NCBI GenBank assembly: GCA_002928965.1
Contig: PERU01000006.1
Span: 1-64,000 of the forward strand
Reading direction: 5' to 3'
Length of the DNA stretch: 64,000 bases
From: Methylomonas sp.
GTDB taxonomy: Bacteria; Pseudomonadota; Gammaproteobacteria; Methylococcales; Methylomonadaceae
The notes under the pieces were generated by a model. That model searched no databases. It was given only the letters and a program-made list of their open reading frames with translations, and was not told where the DNA came from. Below, piece after piece: positions 29,188 through 38,305 of this stretch; position 1 is the first letter of the stretch; every line of letters starts with the position of its first letter. A program made the translations under genes and the position numbers.

Positions 29188-29940
29188 TTAATGACTGTGA
29201 TTATGCTGATGTTCGTGATCATGCTGCAGTTCATTATGATCAGGCTCCACCACTTGCTCAGCCGGATTCATAGTAGAGTCAGGCACCGCAGTTTTGGCAA
29301 TCTCGCGAACTTCTCCGTGCTCATGCAATTCGGCCGCTTGTCGATTGATTTGTGTCATGGGTTCAACGGCAACACCATAGTTGTAGACCATCACTCCTCC
29401 CAGATCGGCAGTAAACATCAGCAGCGCAGCCAAAATAGCTGCACTCATTAAATGCAGGGTATTAGCAGGGCCAGCAATCTGTTCCTTGGACAGCCACCGC
29501 CATATCGCCAATGCAGATGACAGCAAGAATACGGAAATCCCTAGATGCTCATGATTTTCCATAATTTCGTGGACATCACCACCATGAGGAATCGAACCGG
29601 CTGCAATCAAGCCAGCTGTAACTGTCAAGCCTGCAAACACCGCCCCGCAATACAAAAACCAGCTGGCCGCATGTCGCCAATCAGCCTTGTTGGCAACGCT
29701 TCCCACCAAATCCAGCAAGAAAAACAACGACAACAACGCAATTGGAAAATGCACCAATAATGGATGGATATTGTCCATCACAGCAAGGCCGGGCAGCAAA
29801 TTAGCAAACAATTCAGCGGGAGACAGCGACACTAAACCTTCTATAAAACCTAAAACGCCGGCCACTGTGCCAGCAACCCCACCACCGGAATCGCCGCCGC
29901 CGTGTACCGCAAACAGTAAATTATTGGTTAAATCAAACAT
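29188..29940 (-). CDS. DUF2231 membrane protein with His-rich tail
   Basis: The core (about residues 54-195) has four or five membrane segments with the DUF2231 signature NIHPLLVHFPIALLSLFF. The function of the family is unknown. The C-terminal tail (about 225-250) is packed with His, Glu and Asp and ends in QHNHSH, which could bind divalent metal ions. The N-terminus is Gly-rich. It stands between trpF and apbE with its own intergenic space. Confidence 0.8.
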   Translation of the reverse strand: MFDLTNNLLFAVHGGGDSGGGVAGTVAGVLGFIEGLVSLSPAELFANLLPGLAVMDNIHPLLVHFPIALLSLFFLLDLVGSVANKADWRHAASWFLYCGAVFAGLTVTAGLIAAGSIPHGGDVHEIMENHEHLGISVFLLSSALAIWRWLSKEQIAGPANTLHLMSAAILAALLMFTADLGGVMVYNYGVAVEPMTQINRQAAELHEHGEVREIAKTAVPDSTMNPAEQVVEPDHNELQHDHEHQHNHSH

Positions 29941-29990
29941 CAGCTCCCCCTGATCATGCTGTTACGATACTACCACGAAAAAAAACACCG

Positions 29991-31019
29991 TCATTCAATC
30001 GACAAGCCACTGGCTTCCAGTGCCTGGGATTTGGTTTCCACCAAACCGCTTGCCTGTTGCTGTACAAATAAAACCTGCAGGTGCTGGTCGTTGGCGATTT
30101 GCATGCCTTGCTGCACCCCCACACACAACAATGCCGTTGACCAGGCATCGGCAATAGTTGGATCTTCGTGCATCACAGTCACAGCCACCAGATCATGAGT
30201 AACCGGTTTGCCGCTTCGCGCATCCAGAATATGACTGTAACGCTGACCGTTAAAATCAAAATAATGCCGATAAGTGCCGGAGGTCATCACCGCAAACGGT
30301 TTATCTTTGGGCATGCTGACCACTTTCATCAGCTTTTGTTCACCCGGCAACGGTTTTTCCACCGCAATTTTCCACGCTGAACCATCCGGCTTATGACCAT
30401 GGGTTTTCAGTTCGCCACCGATTTCCACCAAATAATGGTGTACACCATGTTGCTCGAGCACCTGGCTGATTCTTTCCACGCTATAGCCCTGTGCCACTGA
30501 TGACACATCAACCCGCACATTGGCAGGCTTTTGCAGATGTTCGTCATCAATTTTCCTGACCTTATCCAAGCCCACCGTCGCCAAGGCATCCGCCAAAACA
30601 ACGGGTTCCGGAATGGTCAGGCTGTCGCCCTTAAAACCCCACAAATCAAACAATGGTTTGATGGTCAAATCGTAGCAACCCTGACTAATCTGACTGACTT
30701 TACTTGCCAAATCAACCAGCTGAACGATTTCCTTACCCACCCACTGACTACCATTCGTTGGATTGGCATTAAATATTTCGATCACCGAATCGGGCCGATA
30801 ATTGGAAAAGGTTTTATCAATGTCGGCAAAGGTAACGAGCACAGCTTGTTCCAAAGATTGATTCTCAATCGCTGCTTCCGACCAGAAACTAATGTGGTAG
30901 GTCGTGCCTTGCGTTTGCCCTTCCAGTTTACTGACCGGCTTGGTTTGTTCGCCGCACGCCGTCAGCAACAACAGAAAAAATACGCTGACAATGCCAAGAT
31001 TCATATTGATGTTAACCAT
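29991..31019 (-). CDS. apbE: FAD:protein FMN transferase (ApbE), lipoprotein
   Basis: ApbE attaches FMN covalently to Thr/Ser of target flavoproteins such as Nqr/Rnf subunits in the periplasm. A lipobox LLLTACG follows the signal peptide, so it is membrane-anchored. GTTYHISFW, the [15 protein letters not shown] segment, [13 protein letters not shown] and the Mg-site [11 protein letters not shown] are typical. The start at 31019 overlaps smpB by 8 nt; an ATG at 31004 is the alternative. Confidence 0.93.
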   Translation of the reverse strand: MVNINMNLGIVSVFFLLLLTACGEQTKPVSKLEGQTQGTTYHISFWSEAAIENQSLEQAVLVTFADIDKTFSNYRPDSVIEIFNANPTNGSQWVGKEIVQLVDLASKVSQISQGCYDLTIKPLFDLWGFKGDSLTIPEPVVLADALATVGLDKVRKIDDEHLQKPANVRVDVSSVAQGYSVERISQVLEQHGVHHYLVEIGGELKTHGHKPDGSAWKIAVEKPLPGEQKLMKVVSMPKDKPFAVMTSGTYRHYFDFNGQRYSHILDARSGKPVTHDLVAVTVMHEDPTIADAWSTALLCVGVQQGMQIANDQHLQVLFVQQQASGLVETKSQALEASGLSIE

Positions 31020-31497
31020 GCTTCATCACTCGGGCCTTTTCGCGCTGCCAATCTTTATCTTTTGCCGAGGCACGCTTGTCATGCAGTTTTTTACCTTTGG
31101 CCAGACCGATTTTCAATTTAGCCCGTCCGCGCACCCAGTACATGGATAACGGGATTAAGGTAAAGCCTTTACGTTCCACCGAACCGATCAAACGGCTTAA
31201 TTCGCGTTTATGCAATAACAGCTTTTTGCGGCGCACAGCTTCCGGATTTACATGGGTAGACGCCGATAATAGCGGCGACACATGCGCCCCGCAAAGCCAA
31301 GCTTCACCTCGCCGGATATCCACATAACTTTCTTTCAACTGAATACGCCCATCCCTTAAGCTTTTTACTTCCCAACCTTCCAGTACCAAGCCTGCCTCAA
31401 ACTGCTCCTCGATGAAATATTCATGAGTCGCCTGCCGATTGACCGCAATGGTATTGTCGGTTTGCTTACTGTCCTTTTTGGATTTTTTGGCTGCCAT
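31012..31497 (-). CDS. smpB: SsrA-binding protein SmpB
   Basis: SmpB carries tmRNA to stalled ribosomes for trans-translation. Recognised by [31 protein letters not shown] and the basic C-terminal tail [20 protein letters not shown]. Length 161 is normal. I see no ssrA gene in the window. Confidence 0.98.
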   Translation of the reverse strand: MAAKKSKKDSKQTDNTIAVNRQATHEYFIEEQFEAGLVLEGWEVKSLRDGRIQLKESYVDIRRGEAWLCGAHVSPLLSASTHVNPEAVRRKKLLLHKRELSRLIGSVERKGFTLIPLSMYWVRGRAKLKIGLAKGKKLHDKRASAKDKDWQREKARVMKHG

Positions 31498-31594
31498 GGC
31501 TTTGCGTCGATTTTTAGACTGACTGAAAACAAGAATTTTGTTATTTTACCCGACCCGCCCATAAAATAACGACTTAATCACAGAGCGACACATC

Positions 31595-32953
31595 ATGACC
31601 GACAAATCCCAATCCATTCACGGCCAGTGGTCGTCGCGTTTCACATTTATTCTGGCCGCCACCGGCTCTGCCGTCGGCTTGGGGAATATCTGGAAATTTC
31701 CATACATCACCGGTGAAAACGGCGGCGGCGCTTTTGTGATGGTATACCTGATGTGCATCCTCGGACTGGGCATTCCGATCATGATCGCCGAAATCATGCT
31801 GGGCCGGCGCGGCAGACAAAGCCCCATCAATACCATGCGCAGTTTGGCCACAGAAGCCGGCAGCGATCCGCGTTGGCAATATCTGGGCTGGGCCGGCATG
31901 ATTGCCGGTTTTTTGATTTTGGCTTATTACAGCGTGATCGCCGGCTGGGCCATGGCCTATATCGTCAAGGATTTTTTCGGCAGCTTCATCAACAGCGACG
32001 CCATGGAAATCCAGCGACTGTTCGACAACTTGATGGCCAGCCCGTTTCAACAGATTTTCTGGCACACAGCTTTCTTGATTATCACCATGCTGTGTGTCAT
32101 GCGCGGCGTACAAAACGGCCTGGAAAAAGCCGTGCGTTTTTTAATGCCGACACTGTTTGTAATCTTGATGTTATTGGTGGCCTATGCCATGTCATCCGGC
32201 GGATACGAACAAGGCATGGCATTTTTGTTTCATGCTGATTTCAGCAAATTAACCGCTGATTCGATACTTACAGCCATGGGCCACGCGTTTTTTACCCTCA
32301 GCTTGGGCATGGGTGCAATCATGGTGTATGGCTCTTATCTCCCAAATAATGTCTCCATAGCCAAAACCACCTTCTTCATCGCTGGTGCCGATACCGTGGT
32401 GGCCTTGCTGGCAGGCATTGCGATTTTCCCGCTGGTGTTCGCCAATAATCTGGAAGCCGGTTCCGGCCCTGGGCTGATTTTCCAAACCCTGCCCTTGGCT
32501 TTCGGACACATGACTGGCGGGTGGCTGTTTGGCCTATTGTTTTTTATTTTGTTGTTTTTCGCTGCGTTGTCTTCATCGATTTCACTGATCGAACCTGCGG
32601 TAGCCTGGCTGGTGGAAAACAACAATATGGATCGCCCCACTGCCAGCCTGTGGGCAGGTGCCGCCTGTTGGGTGCTCGGCATCGGCGTGGTGTTTTCATT
32701 CAACATCTGGTCTGATCTGAAACTGTTCGATAAAAATCTGTTTGAATTACTAGATTATTTAACCGCCAATATGATGCTGCCATTAGGTGGCATGGCCATC
32801 GCCATTTTTGCCGGCTGGATCATGCAACCTAAAGACGCCGAAGAGGAACTGGAACTCCCTGCCCAGGGCTTTCAGATTTGGCAGTTTTTGATCAAATACG
32901 TCTCACCAGCTGCGGTATTTTTAGTGTTTTTGCATGTGCTCGGAGTGCTTTAA
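31595..32953 (+). CDS. Sodium-dependent transporter (NSS/SNF family)
   Basis: This inner-membrane Na+ symporter has the LeuT fold. The family start WSSRFTFILAATGSAVGLGNIWKFPYI contains the sodium- and substrate-site residues of TM1. About 11-12 hydrophobic segments span 452 residues. The substrate, probably an amino acid, cannot be read from sequence. It is divergent from smpB, and its stop overlaps the ratA start by one base. Confidence 0.93.
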   Translation: MTDKSQSIHGQWSSRFTFILAATGSAVGLGNIWKFPYITGENGGGAFVMVYLMCILGLGIPIMIAEIMLGRRGRQSPINTMRSLATEAGSDPRWQYLGWAGMIAGFLILAYYSVIAGWAMAYIVKDFFGSFINSDAMEIQRLFDNLMASPFQQIFWHTAFLIITMLCVMRGVQNGLEKAVRFLMPTLFVILMLLVAYAMSSGGYEQGMAFLFHADFSKLTADSILTAMGHAFFTLSLGMGAIMVYGSYLPNNVSIAKTTFFIAGADTVVALLAGIAIFPLVFANNLEAGSGPGLIFQTLPLAFGHMTGGWLFGLLFFILLFFAALSSSISLIEPAVAWLVENNNMDRPTASLWAGAACWVLGIGVVFSFNIWSDLKLFDKNLFELLDYLTANMMLPLGGMAIAIFAGWIMQPKDAEEELELPAQGFQIWQFLIKYVSPAAVFLVFLHVLGVL

Positions 32954-33387
32954 TGATCTCGGTGGTACAAAAAAGCGCACTGGTGAAATTCTCTGCCCAG
33001 CAGATGTTTGATCTGGTGGATAACATAGAAGCCTATCCGCAATTTCTACCCTGGTGCAGCGGTAGTCGCGTTCTCAAACGCGAAGACAATGTCGTCGAAG
33101 GCCAGATCGAAATCGCCAAGGCCGGTTTTCACAAATCTTTCACCACCCGCAACCTCATCGATCCCGGCGGCCGCATCACCATTAGCTTGTTAGATGGGCC
33201 GTTCAAATCGTTGGAAGGCGTGTGGAACTTCCTGCCACTACGTGAAGACGCCAGCAAAATATCGCTGGATCTGGAATTTGAAATCGCCAGCACCTTTGCC
33301 AGCTTGGCCTTCGGCCCGGTATTCAACCAAATCTGCAACACCATGGTCAGTTCATTCACCCAGCGCGCCAAAGCAATTTATGGCTGA
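32953..33387 (+). CDS. ratA: RatA family START-like protein
   Basis: The 144-residue SRPBCC/START-fold protein has the signature VDNIEAYPQFLPWCSG and the C-terminal FGPVFNQICNTMVSSFTQRAK. Relatives are E. coli RatA and mitochondrial Coq10, implicated in ubiquinone function. I chose the ATG at 32953, which overlaps the symporter stop (TAATG). It usually neighbours smpB, as here. Confidence 0.94.
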   Translation: MISVVQKSALVKFSAQQMFDLVDNIEAYPQFLPWCSGSRVLKREDNVVEGQIEIAKAGFHKSFTTRNLIDPGGRITISLLDGPFKSLEGVWNFLPLREDASKISLDLEFEIASTFASLAFGPVFNQICNTMVSSFTQRAKAIYG

Positions 33388-33661
33388 CGCATTAATCAGC
33401 GTCGAAGTGGCTTATGCCAAACCCGACCGACAGAACATCATCAGTCTGATACTGCCAATAGACAGCACTGCACAACAGGCCATTTTAGCCTCAGGCATCT
33501 TGCAACAGTTTCCTGAGATTGATTTGAGCCTGCAGAAAATCGGGATATTTGGGCAGGCTTGTAAACTGGATAAGCCATTGACGGATGGCGATAGAATCGA
33601 AATTTATAGGCCTTTGCAGCAACATCCGATGGAAGCAAGACGATATCGAGTATCAAAGTGA
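33380..33661 (+). CDS. ratB: RnfH/RatB family ubiquitin-fold protein
   Basis: The 93-residue product has the beta-grasp RnfH pattern: SVEVAYAKPDRQNIISL, the GIFGQACKLD segment and LTDGDRIEIYRPL. Its function is unclear. It overlaps the ratA 3' end by 8 nt, the conserved ratA-ratB pair. It is the last clearly core gene before the accessory region. Confidence 0.94.
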   Translation: MADALISVEVAYAKPDRQNIISLILPIDSTAQQAILASGILQQFPEIDLSLQKIGIFGQACKLDKPLTDGDRIEIYRPLQQHPMEARRYRVSK

Positions 33662-33716
33662 AGTTAAAATTATTGTTTTCCACGTTTTGCTGGTTTTGTG
33701 GAATTAAATCAAGCAT

Positions 33717-34277
33717 ATGAAATATTTGCCAACAGCATTTTCTCAACTAAATTTCACCTGGAAACTTTATAAATATGCTCTCGATGGCAACATAGACTTT
33801 AATAAGCTAGATATTCCTATTCAATCCCCTGAAAAAGAACTGATATTTGGTCATCATAATCAAATATTTAATACTAACGAAGACTTAATTGTTGCTATAG
33901 AAAACATACTGAAAGTTTCTTTTGGAGTTGCTGCTATTACCCTAAATAAAAGTAGAGAAGAGAGTGGAATACCAATTCCAAAGCTTATAAAAACTGAAAT
34001 AGATCAGTTTGTTGTTCTGACATACCAAATAAGAAATGCATTTGCACACGATATTTCTGAACCTTGTTGGGAAATTCGCAATCCCTCTTTTTTACGAAGA
34101 TACGAGTTTGGTCAAATTTCAGTAGACTTGACAAATTTACATAACTCACATTTTGACTATAAGCACATTGGCGGACTTGAAGTACTTTTTTTAATAAAAG
34201 CTTACGCTGAAACTAATGTTTGGCCCAAAGCCAAAGCACCATTAACGGAACACAATAATTCAACCCGATTTACATGA
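33717..34277 (+). CDS. Hypothetical protein with HEPN-like RxxxxH motif
   Basis: I do not recognise the family. The 186-residue helical, AT-rich protein contains R106-N-A-F-A-H111 (RNAFAHD), which matches the Rx4-6H motif of HEPN ribonucleases, preceded by a helix VVLTYQI. HEPN domains often act as RNases in toxin-antitoxin and phage-defence systems. No antitoxin-like partner is on the same strand. The first gene after ratB, it marks the start of foreign DNA. Confidence 0.6.
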   Translation: MKYLPTAFSQLNFTWKLYKYALDGNIDFNKLDIPIQSPEKELIFGHHNQIFNTNEDLIVAIENILKVSFGVAAITLNKSREESGIPIPKLIKTEIDQFVVLTYQIRNAFAHDISEPCWEIRNPSFLRRYEFGQISVDLTNLHNSHFDYKHIGGLEVLFLIKAYAETNVWPKAKAPLTEHNNSTRFT

Positions 34278-34347
34278 CAAAAGGAAATAAACCTTATTTT
34301 ATATTCACAATATGCTGCAAAATGAATGCAAAATTTACTTCACATAA

Positions 34348-34743
34348 TTATTTAAAAACACCAACAACATTAAGCATTTTATTAGTGAAGTGTATTTGAG
34401 CAACTTTATTAAATAACTCTTGATCGTTATCAATAACCAAGTCCAAATGGTCAGAAGGATTTATTGCCTTCTTAAAGTAAGTCTCCATGGAATCCATTAC
34501 CCACAATATAAACATCATTTTAATGCTTCCCATATCTTTCTCATTTCTAACTTCTTCTGAAAAAATATTTTTGAATTTTGAGTATAACTTTGAAATATAA
34601 ATATATGCATCAGAATGATTGCCATATTGAACACCAATTCTTTCAAAAAGCTTAATAAAAAATACTGTACTATGAGTTAGAATAAGACCATCTCTTTCAT
34701 CCAGTTGATCCTGACTTAATTTTTTTCTAAACATATTAAACAT
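34348..34743 (-). CDS. Hypothetical protein
   Basis: This 131-residue, AT-rich, mostly helical product has no motif I recognise. The N-terminus is basic (FRKKLSQDQLDERDG), then FFIKLFERIGV and MMFILWVMDSMETYFKKA. It is convergent with the HEPN-like gene, stops 70 nt apart. An upstream ribosome site is plausible (GAGACAAT). Confidence 0.55.
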   Translation of the reverse strand: MFNMFRKKLSQDQLDERDGLILTHSTVFFIKLFERIGVQYGNHSDAYIYISKLYSKFKNIFSEEVRNEKDMGSIKMMFILWVMDSMETYFKKAINPSDHLDLVIDNDQELFNKVAQIHFTNKMLNVVGVFK

Positions 34744-35426
34744 TATTGTCTCTATTTATAGATTTTTACTTAACTTACACAATGTAATTTTCCGTTGCTA
34801 TTGTAACATCCTGAACAAAAGTTTCGTTTTGGTAAAACCTAGCGCCGTAGATTAGCAAAGCGTGATCGGACGAATGGAGTATAAACCACCTCCATTACTC
34901 TGAATATGAATCAAAGCAACGAGTTTGTACATTTCCCTCTGATCAACATCCAAAGACACATTGAGCAATGGAAGAAGTAGAATTTTTAATCATGTTTAGA
35001 CGTCCGAGGTATCCGGTTTTGATTGTATCTTCCAGAAAAACCCACTCGGCATTCAACCTCAAATAATTGGCTAAAATCTGCGTAGCCCTACCACAGGATG
35101 AAAATAATTAAGTTCGAATCATTGACTCAACAGGTAGCGAGTCTTGGTATATGCCTGAAAATTTTCTATTAACGCCCGGCTTTGTCTGCAAAAAATGGTC
35201 AAAGAAACAACTGATTGAAACATTCAACAACGGTTCCAACGCCAGAGCATCTCAGCAAGCATATTCGATGAAATCCATGTCCAGTAAACAACTGGAACGG
35301 ATTATCAGCAACTTATGCAGACGTCTGAATACCGAAATCTGATATTGATACCCCGACTACAATACAATAATCATCTTTAACAGCCGACACCGGCACCCGA
35401 TATTTTTAATTCAACCGTAAACCAGC
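34744..35426. other. Accessory intergenic stretch, no secure gene
   Basis: About 680 bp. A 63-codon frame at 35151-35342 (+) exists, with a Lys-rich C-terminal half, but it has no recognisable family or strong ribosome site. I see no tRNA, repeat pair or transposase piece here. Confidence 0.35.
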
Positions 35427-36029
35427 ATGAGCAAAGACATCCGCATCCAGCGCCTCAGCGGCGAAGCCTTGATTCAATATATTCCGGAACTGGCGCGGCT
35501 GCGCATTGAGGTGTTTCGGGATTTTCCGTATTTGTATGACGGCGATTACGAATACGAGGAAAAATACCTGCAAACCTACATCAACTGCCCGGAAAGCGTC
35601 ATTGTGCTGGCGTTCGATGGCGATGCCATCATTGGCGCTTCGACGGCGATTCCGTTGAAATACGAAACCGACGAAGTCAAAAAACCCTTTATTGAACACA
35701 AATACGATCCGGAACAGGTGTTTTATTGCGGGGAATCGGTACTCAACAAAGCCTATCGCGGCTTGGGTATAGGCGTGAAATTCTTTGAACAGCGCGAAGC
35801 GCATGCCGAGGATTTGGGCGGTTTTAGACACATCACCTTCTGCTGCGTTGAACGCCCCGTCGACCACCCGCGCCGGCCGGCCGATTACGTGCCGCTGGAC
35901 GCCTTTTGGAACAAGCGGGGTTACGTCAAACATCCCGAGCTGAAAACCACCTACACCTGGAAAGACCTCGACGATGTCGAAGAAACCGCCAAACCCATGA
36001 CTTTTTGGTTGAGAGAAGACCGTGCCTAA
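35427..36029 (+). CDS. GNAT-family N-acetyltransferase
   Basis: This 200-residue acetyltransferase has the acetyl-CoA motif A in SVLNKAYRGLGIGVKFFEQRE (RGLGIG). FWNKRGYVKHPEL is the usual C-terminal strand motif. The substrate is unknown. The stop overlaps the start of the nitrilase-family gene by 8 nt; in other bacteria such domains occur fused, which points to a joint reaction. Confidence 0.88.
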   Translation: MSKDIRIQRLSGEALIQYIPELARLRIEVFRDFPYLYDGDYEYEEKYLQTYINCPESVIVLAFDGDAIIGASTAIPLKYETDEVKKPFIEHKYDPEQVFYCGESVLNKAYRGLGIGVKFFEQREAHAEDLGGFRHITFCCVERPVDHPRRPADYVPLDAFWNKRGYVKHPELKTTYTWKDLDDVEETAKPMTFWLREDRA

Positions 36030-36882
36030 AATCGCCAGCGCCCAATATGATGTCAGCTTTCTGGAAAGCTGGGACAATTTCGAAGCCAAAACCCGCAGCT
36101 GGGTCAGAGAAGCCGCCGACAACAAGGCCGATATTCTGTTGTTTCCGGAATACGCCTGCATGGAACTGGCGTCATTGTTTCCCAAAGATGTCTATTCGTC
36201 TTTATCCGGCCAACTCGACGCCTTGCAAACCCTATTGCCGCAGTATCTGGACTTATTCAAAACCTTGGCTGCAGAATACCGGGTGTACATCCAGGCCGGC
36301 ACTTATCCGGTAAAACAGGACAACGGCGAATTCCGCAATCACGCCTATTTCTTCACTCCGCAAGGCGAGGTGGATTATCAGGCCAAATTGACCATGACCC
36401 GTTTTGAAAACGAGCAATGGCACATTAGCCGTGGTTTGGACATCAAATTGTTCGATACCGTGTTCGGCAAAGTAGCAATCAATATCTGCTACGACAGCGA
36501 GTTCCCACACTACGCCCGGCTTCAGGCCGAGCGCGGAGCCACCTTGATTCTGGTGCCCAGTTGCACCGACACCGAGGCCGGCTATTACCGAGTGCGGATA
36601 GGCTGTCAGGCCCGTGCGCTGGAAAATCAATGCTATGTCGTGCAAGCCTCCTTGGTGGGTAACGCGGAATGGTCAGAAGCGGTTGACGTAAACTGCGGCG
36701 CAGCAGCCATTTATACGCCTGTCGATCGCGGCTTTCCAAACAACGGCGTTTTGGCTATCGGCGAATACAACCAAGTGCAGTGGGTGTATGCCGATCTGGA
36801 TTTGGCAGCGGTTGATACCGTGCGCCAGGATGGACAAGTATTTAATTATCGGGATTGGCCCAAGCAGTTTGATTGCCAGTAA
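36022..36882 (+). CDS. Carbon-nitrogen hydrolase (nitrilase superfamily)
   Basis: The catalytic triad is visible: Glu in LLFPEYACMEL, Lys in YQAKLTMTRFE, Cys in INICYDSEFP. The 286-residue length fits amidases of this superfamily. The start is GTG at 36022, inside the end of the acetyltransferase gene. The pair could acylate and de-amidate the same small molecule; this is inference. Confidence 0.9.
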   Translation: MPKIASAQYDVSFLESWDNFEAKTRSWVREAADNKADILLFPEYACMELASLFPKDVYSSLSGQLDALQTLLPQYLDLFKTLAAEYRVYIQAGTYPVKQDNGEFRNHAYFFTPQGEVDYQAKLTMTRFENEQWHISRGLDIKLFDTVFGKVAINICYDSEFPHYARLQAERGATLILVPSCTDTEAGYYRVRIGCQARALENQCYVVQASLVGNAEWSEAVDVNCGAAAIYTPVDRGFPNNGVLAIGEYNQVQWVYADLDLAAVDTVRQDGQVFNYRDWPKQFDCQ

Positions 36883-36899
36883 ATGATGCTTACTTGATC

Positions 36900-37063
36900 T
36901 AGGAGCCTGTCCGAGAATAGGAATCGTCGCGAGGGAAAGCCATTTTGAGTCAGATTGTTTGATCATTTGAGGCGAATAGTGCTGCTATTTAACGAAAATG
37001 AGCGGGAAATCTGGCCAAAAGGGCTTTTCCGCAGCAGGTTCTCTATTCTCGGACAAACTCCTA
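36900..37063. mobile_element. MITE with 21-bp inverted ends
   Basis: The ends TAGGAGCCTGTCCGAGAATAG (36900-36920, here with its flanking T) and its complement at 37043-37063 match at 19 of 21 positions. A 4-bp CTAG occurs at both outer borders, fitting a target duplication. The inside (about 120 bp) codes for nothing. It is a non-autonomous transposon whose parent transposase is not in the window. Confidence 0.75.
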
Positions 37064-37261
37064 GCCTTCAATCCGATTGTTGTCAATTGCAAGCCCTTCC
37101 CTAACGTCAACAGCGTGTCGGTATGATTTAATGTATCTAGCGACGGGTAGTAGCGCGTCGCCGATCGGGATTATCTGCAGATAAAGCGATTTATCATTAG
37201 AAAACTTGTAAGACTTTGCTCTGGGCTTGGCATTTTTTTTGCTTTTAGAATCTGTCAGCAT
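37061..37261 (-). pseudogene. Integrase N-terminus joined to an IS66-like fragment
   Basis: The first 33 residues (LTDSKSKKNAKPRAKSYKF, SLYLQIIP) match the DUF4102 arm-binding domain of P4-type integrases. The rest (VDVREGLAIDNNRIEG) resembles the conserved C-terminal DGRLEIDNN segment of IS66 TnpC transposases. The stop codon TAG is supplied by the MITE border. This is a scar of successive insertions and deletions and not a functional gene. Confidence 0.6.
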
Positions 37262-37350
37262 ATTCGTTACTCCACTGGACGATGCGGCCCTTTTTGTGGC
37301 CCCATTGGTGGATTAAACGAATCCAGCAAGGTAAAAAATTGTTTAAATCC

Positions 37351-37376
37351 ATAAAAAACGGGGCCTTAGCCCCGTT
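37351..37376 (-). terminator. Rho-independent terminator (minus strand)
   Basis: The stem AACGGGGC/GCCCCGTT (37357-37364 with 37369-37376) has a 4-nt loop and is followed by a T-run on the minus strand. It would end transcripts arriving from the PemK-like toxin-antitoxin genes. Confidence 0.75.
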
Positions 37377-37611
37377 CTTAAACTTAGGTGGTGGAGGTGT
37401 GTCTAACGAATCATGGTCTGAATAGCAGAAGTGGCAAGCTCTCTAGTATTGAACAAACTAGCTATTACTGTAAAAGTTACTGCACAATTGCCGCACAGAA
37501 TAGGACCTAAAAAGAGCATAACACAGGTGTAAAATTTGCTCTATTTTGAACCGCTAATCAGCCAGTTCAATTCCTAATTCAGGAACTGAACTGCTCTACT
37601 AAGCGCGAAAC
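37377..37611. other. Non-coding stretch with integrase-arm-like motifs
   Basis: Holds GGTGGTGGAG at 37387-37396, repeated at 38620-38629, and an arm-site-like cluster (TTACTGTAAAAGTTACTGC) at about 37465-37483. No gene is visible. Confidence 0.4.
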
Positions 37612-38034
37612 TCAATCTCGCGAAGTGATGCTTTTTGCTTTATGGCGAAGCTCAAGAATCTTGCTAACAATCTGCTTAAAAAATACTGGTGGTAGAAAGC
37701 CATAGTCATAGCTCCCAGGTTTTCCCGTTATGGTTCTCAGGTCATATCCTGGCCATGAAAACTCATTGAAATCATCAAGAATAATCCAGGATCTTTCGGA
37801 ATCTAATCCGAGGTGGCTTTTTACCTTTGCTGGAATTTCAATGGCTAAATCTGGATTGGCTGGCGGTGTATGTGCAATAGGTGCAACGGTTACTTTTTTA
37901 CTTTCATCTTCATTCTTAACAACCAGAATGATTGCGCAGGGCCTATTCTTTAAACCTTCAACTTTTTCAGCTTCGTATTCATTCCTCCATAAATAAGAAT
38001 AGGAAATAACAAGACCGCTTTCCGGTTCAGGCAT
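37612..38034 (-). CDS. PemK/MazF-like toxin-family protein
   Basis: The 140-residue protein shows the MazF-like start GLVISYSYLWRNE..RPCAIILVV, the VTVAPIAHTPP strand and a C-terminal FSWPGYDLR segment typical of the 'growth inhibitor PemK' group. Family members are mRNA endonucleases; activity here is not proven. The Phd/YefM-type antitoxin gene is 7 nt upstream, a normal antitoxin-first operon. Confidence 0.75.
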   Translation of the reverse strand: MPEPESGLVISYSYLWRNEYEAEKVEGLKNRPCAIILVVKNEDESKKVTVAPIAHTPPANPDLAIEIPAKVKSHLGLDSERSWIILDDFNEFSWPGYDLRTITGKPGSYDYGFLPPVFFKQIVSKILELRHKAKSITSRD

Positions 38035-38041
38035 ACGATCC

Positions 38042-38305
38042 TCAGTCCATTAAGCTGTTGAGATGATCGTGTGCTGAGTCCATTTCTACAGTCGCTAGTG
38101 CGCTGATCGTTTCGTCAGGAAGTTCACTAACATTGTAAGTCTTTCTTGAACTCGCTTTTAGTTGCAAGTATTCCATGTACTCGTGCTCAGAAAGAAAATA
38201 ACCGCTAGTCCTTCCATGACTTGTAATCGCAATGGCCTCCCTCTGTACCTGTTCACGGTATTGACCAAAGTTTTTGACAAATTTTGTTGCAGGAACTTCT
38301 ATCAT
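38042..38305 (-). CDS. Phd/YefM-family antitoxin
   Basis: The 87-residue product (start ATG 38305 behind GAGGTG) has VPATKFVKNFGQYREQVQREAIAI and SHGRTSGYFLSEHEYMEYL, the Phd/YefM DNA-binding fold. It should neutralise the downstream PemK-like protein and repress the operon. An upstream frame extending to 38359 is less likely, as it lacks a ribosome site. Confidence 0.8.
   Translation of the reverse strand: MIEVPATKFVKNFGQYREQVQREAIAITSHGRTSGYFLSEHEYMEYLQLKASSRKTYNVSELPDETISALATVEMDSAHDHLNSLMD

Noticed and set aside
35151-35342. 63-codon frame in the accessory gap
   Set aside because: There is no family, no clear ribosome site, and no partner; kept only as a note in the gap entry.
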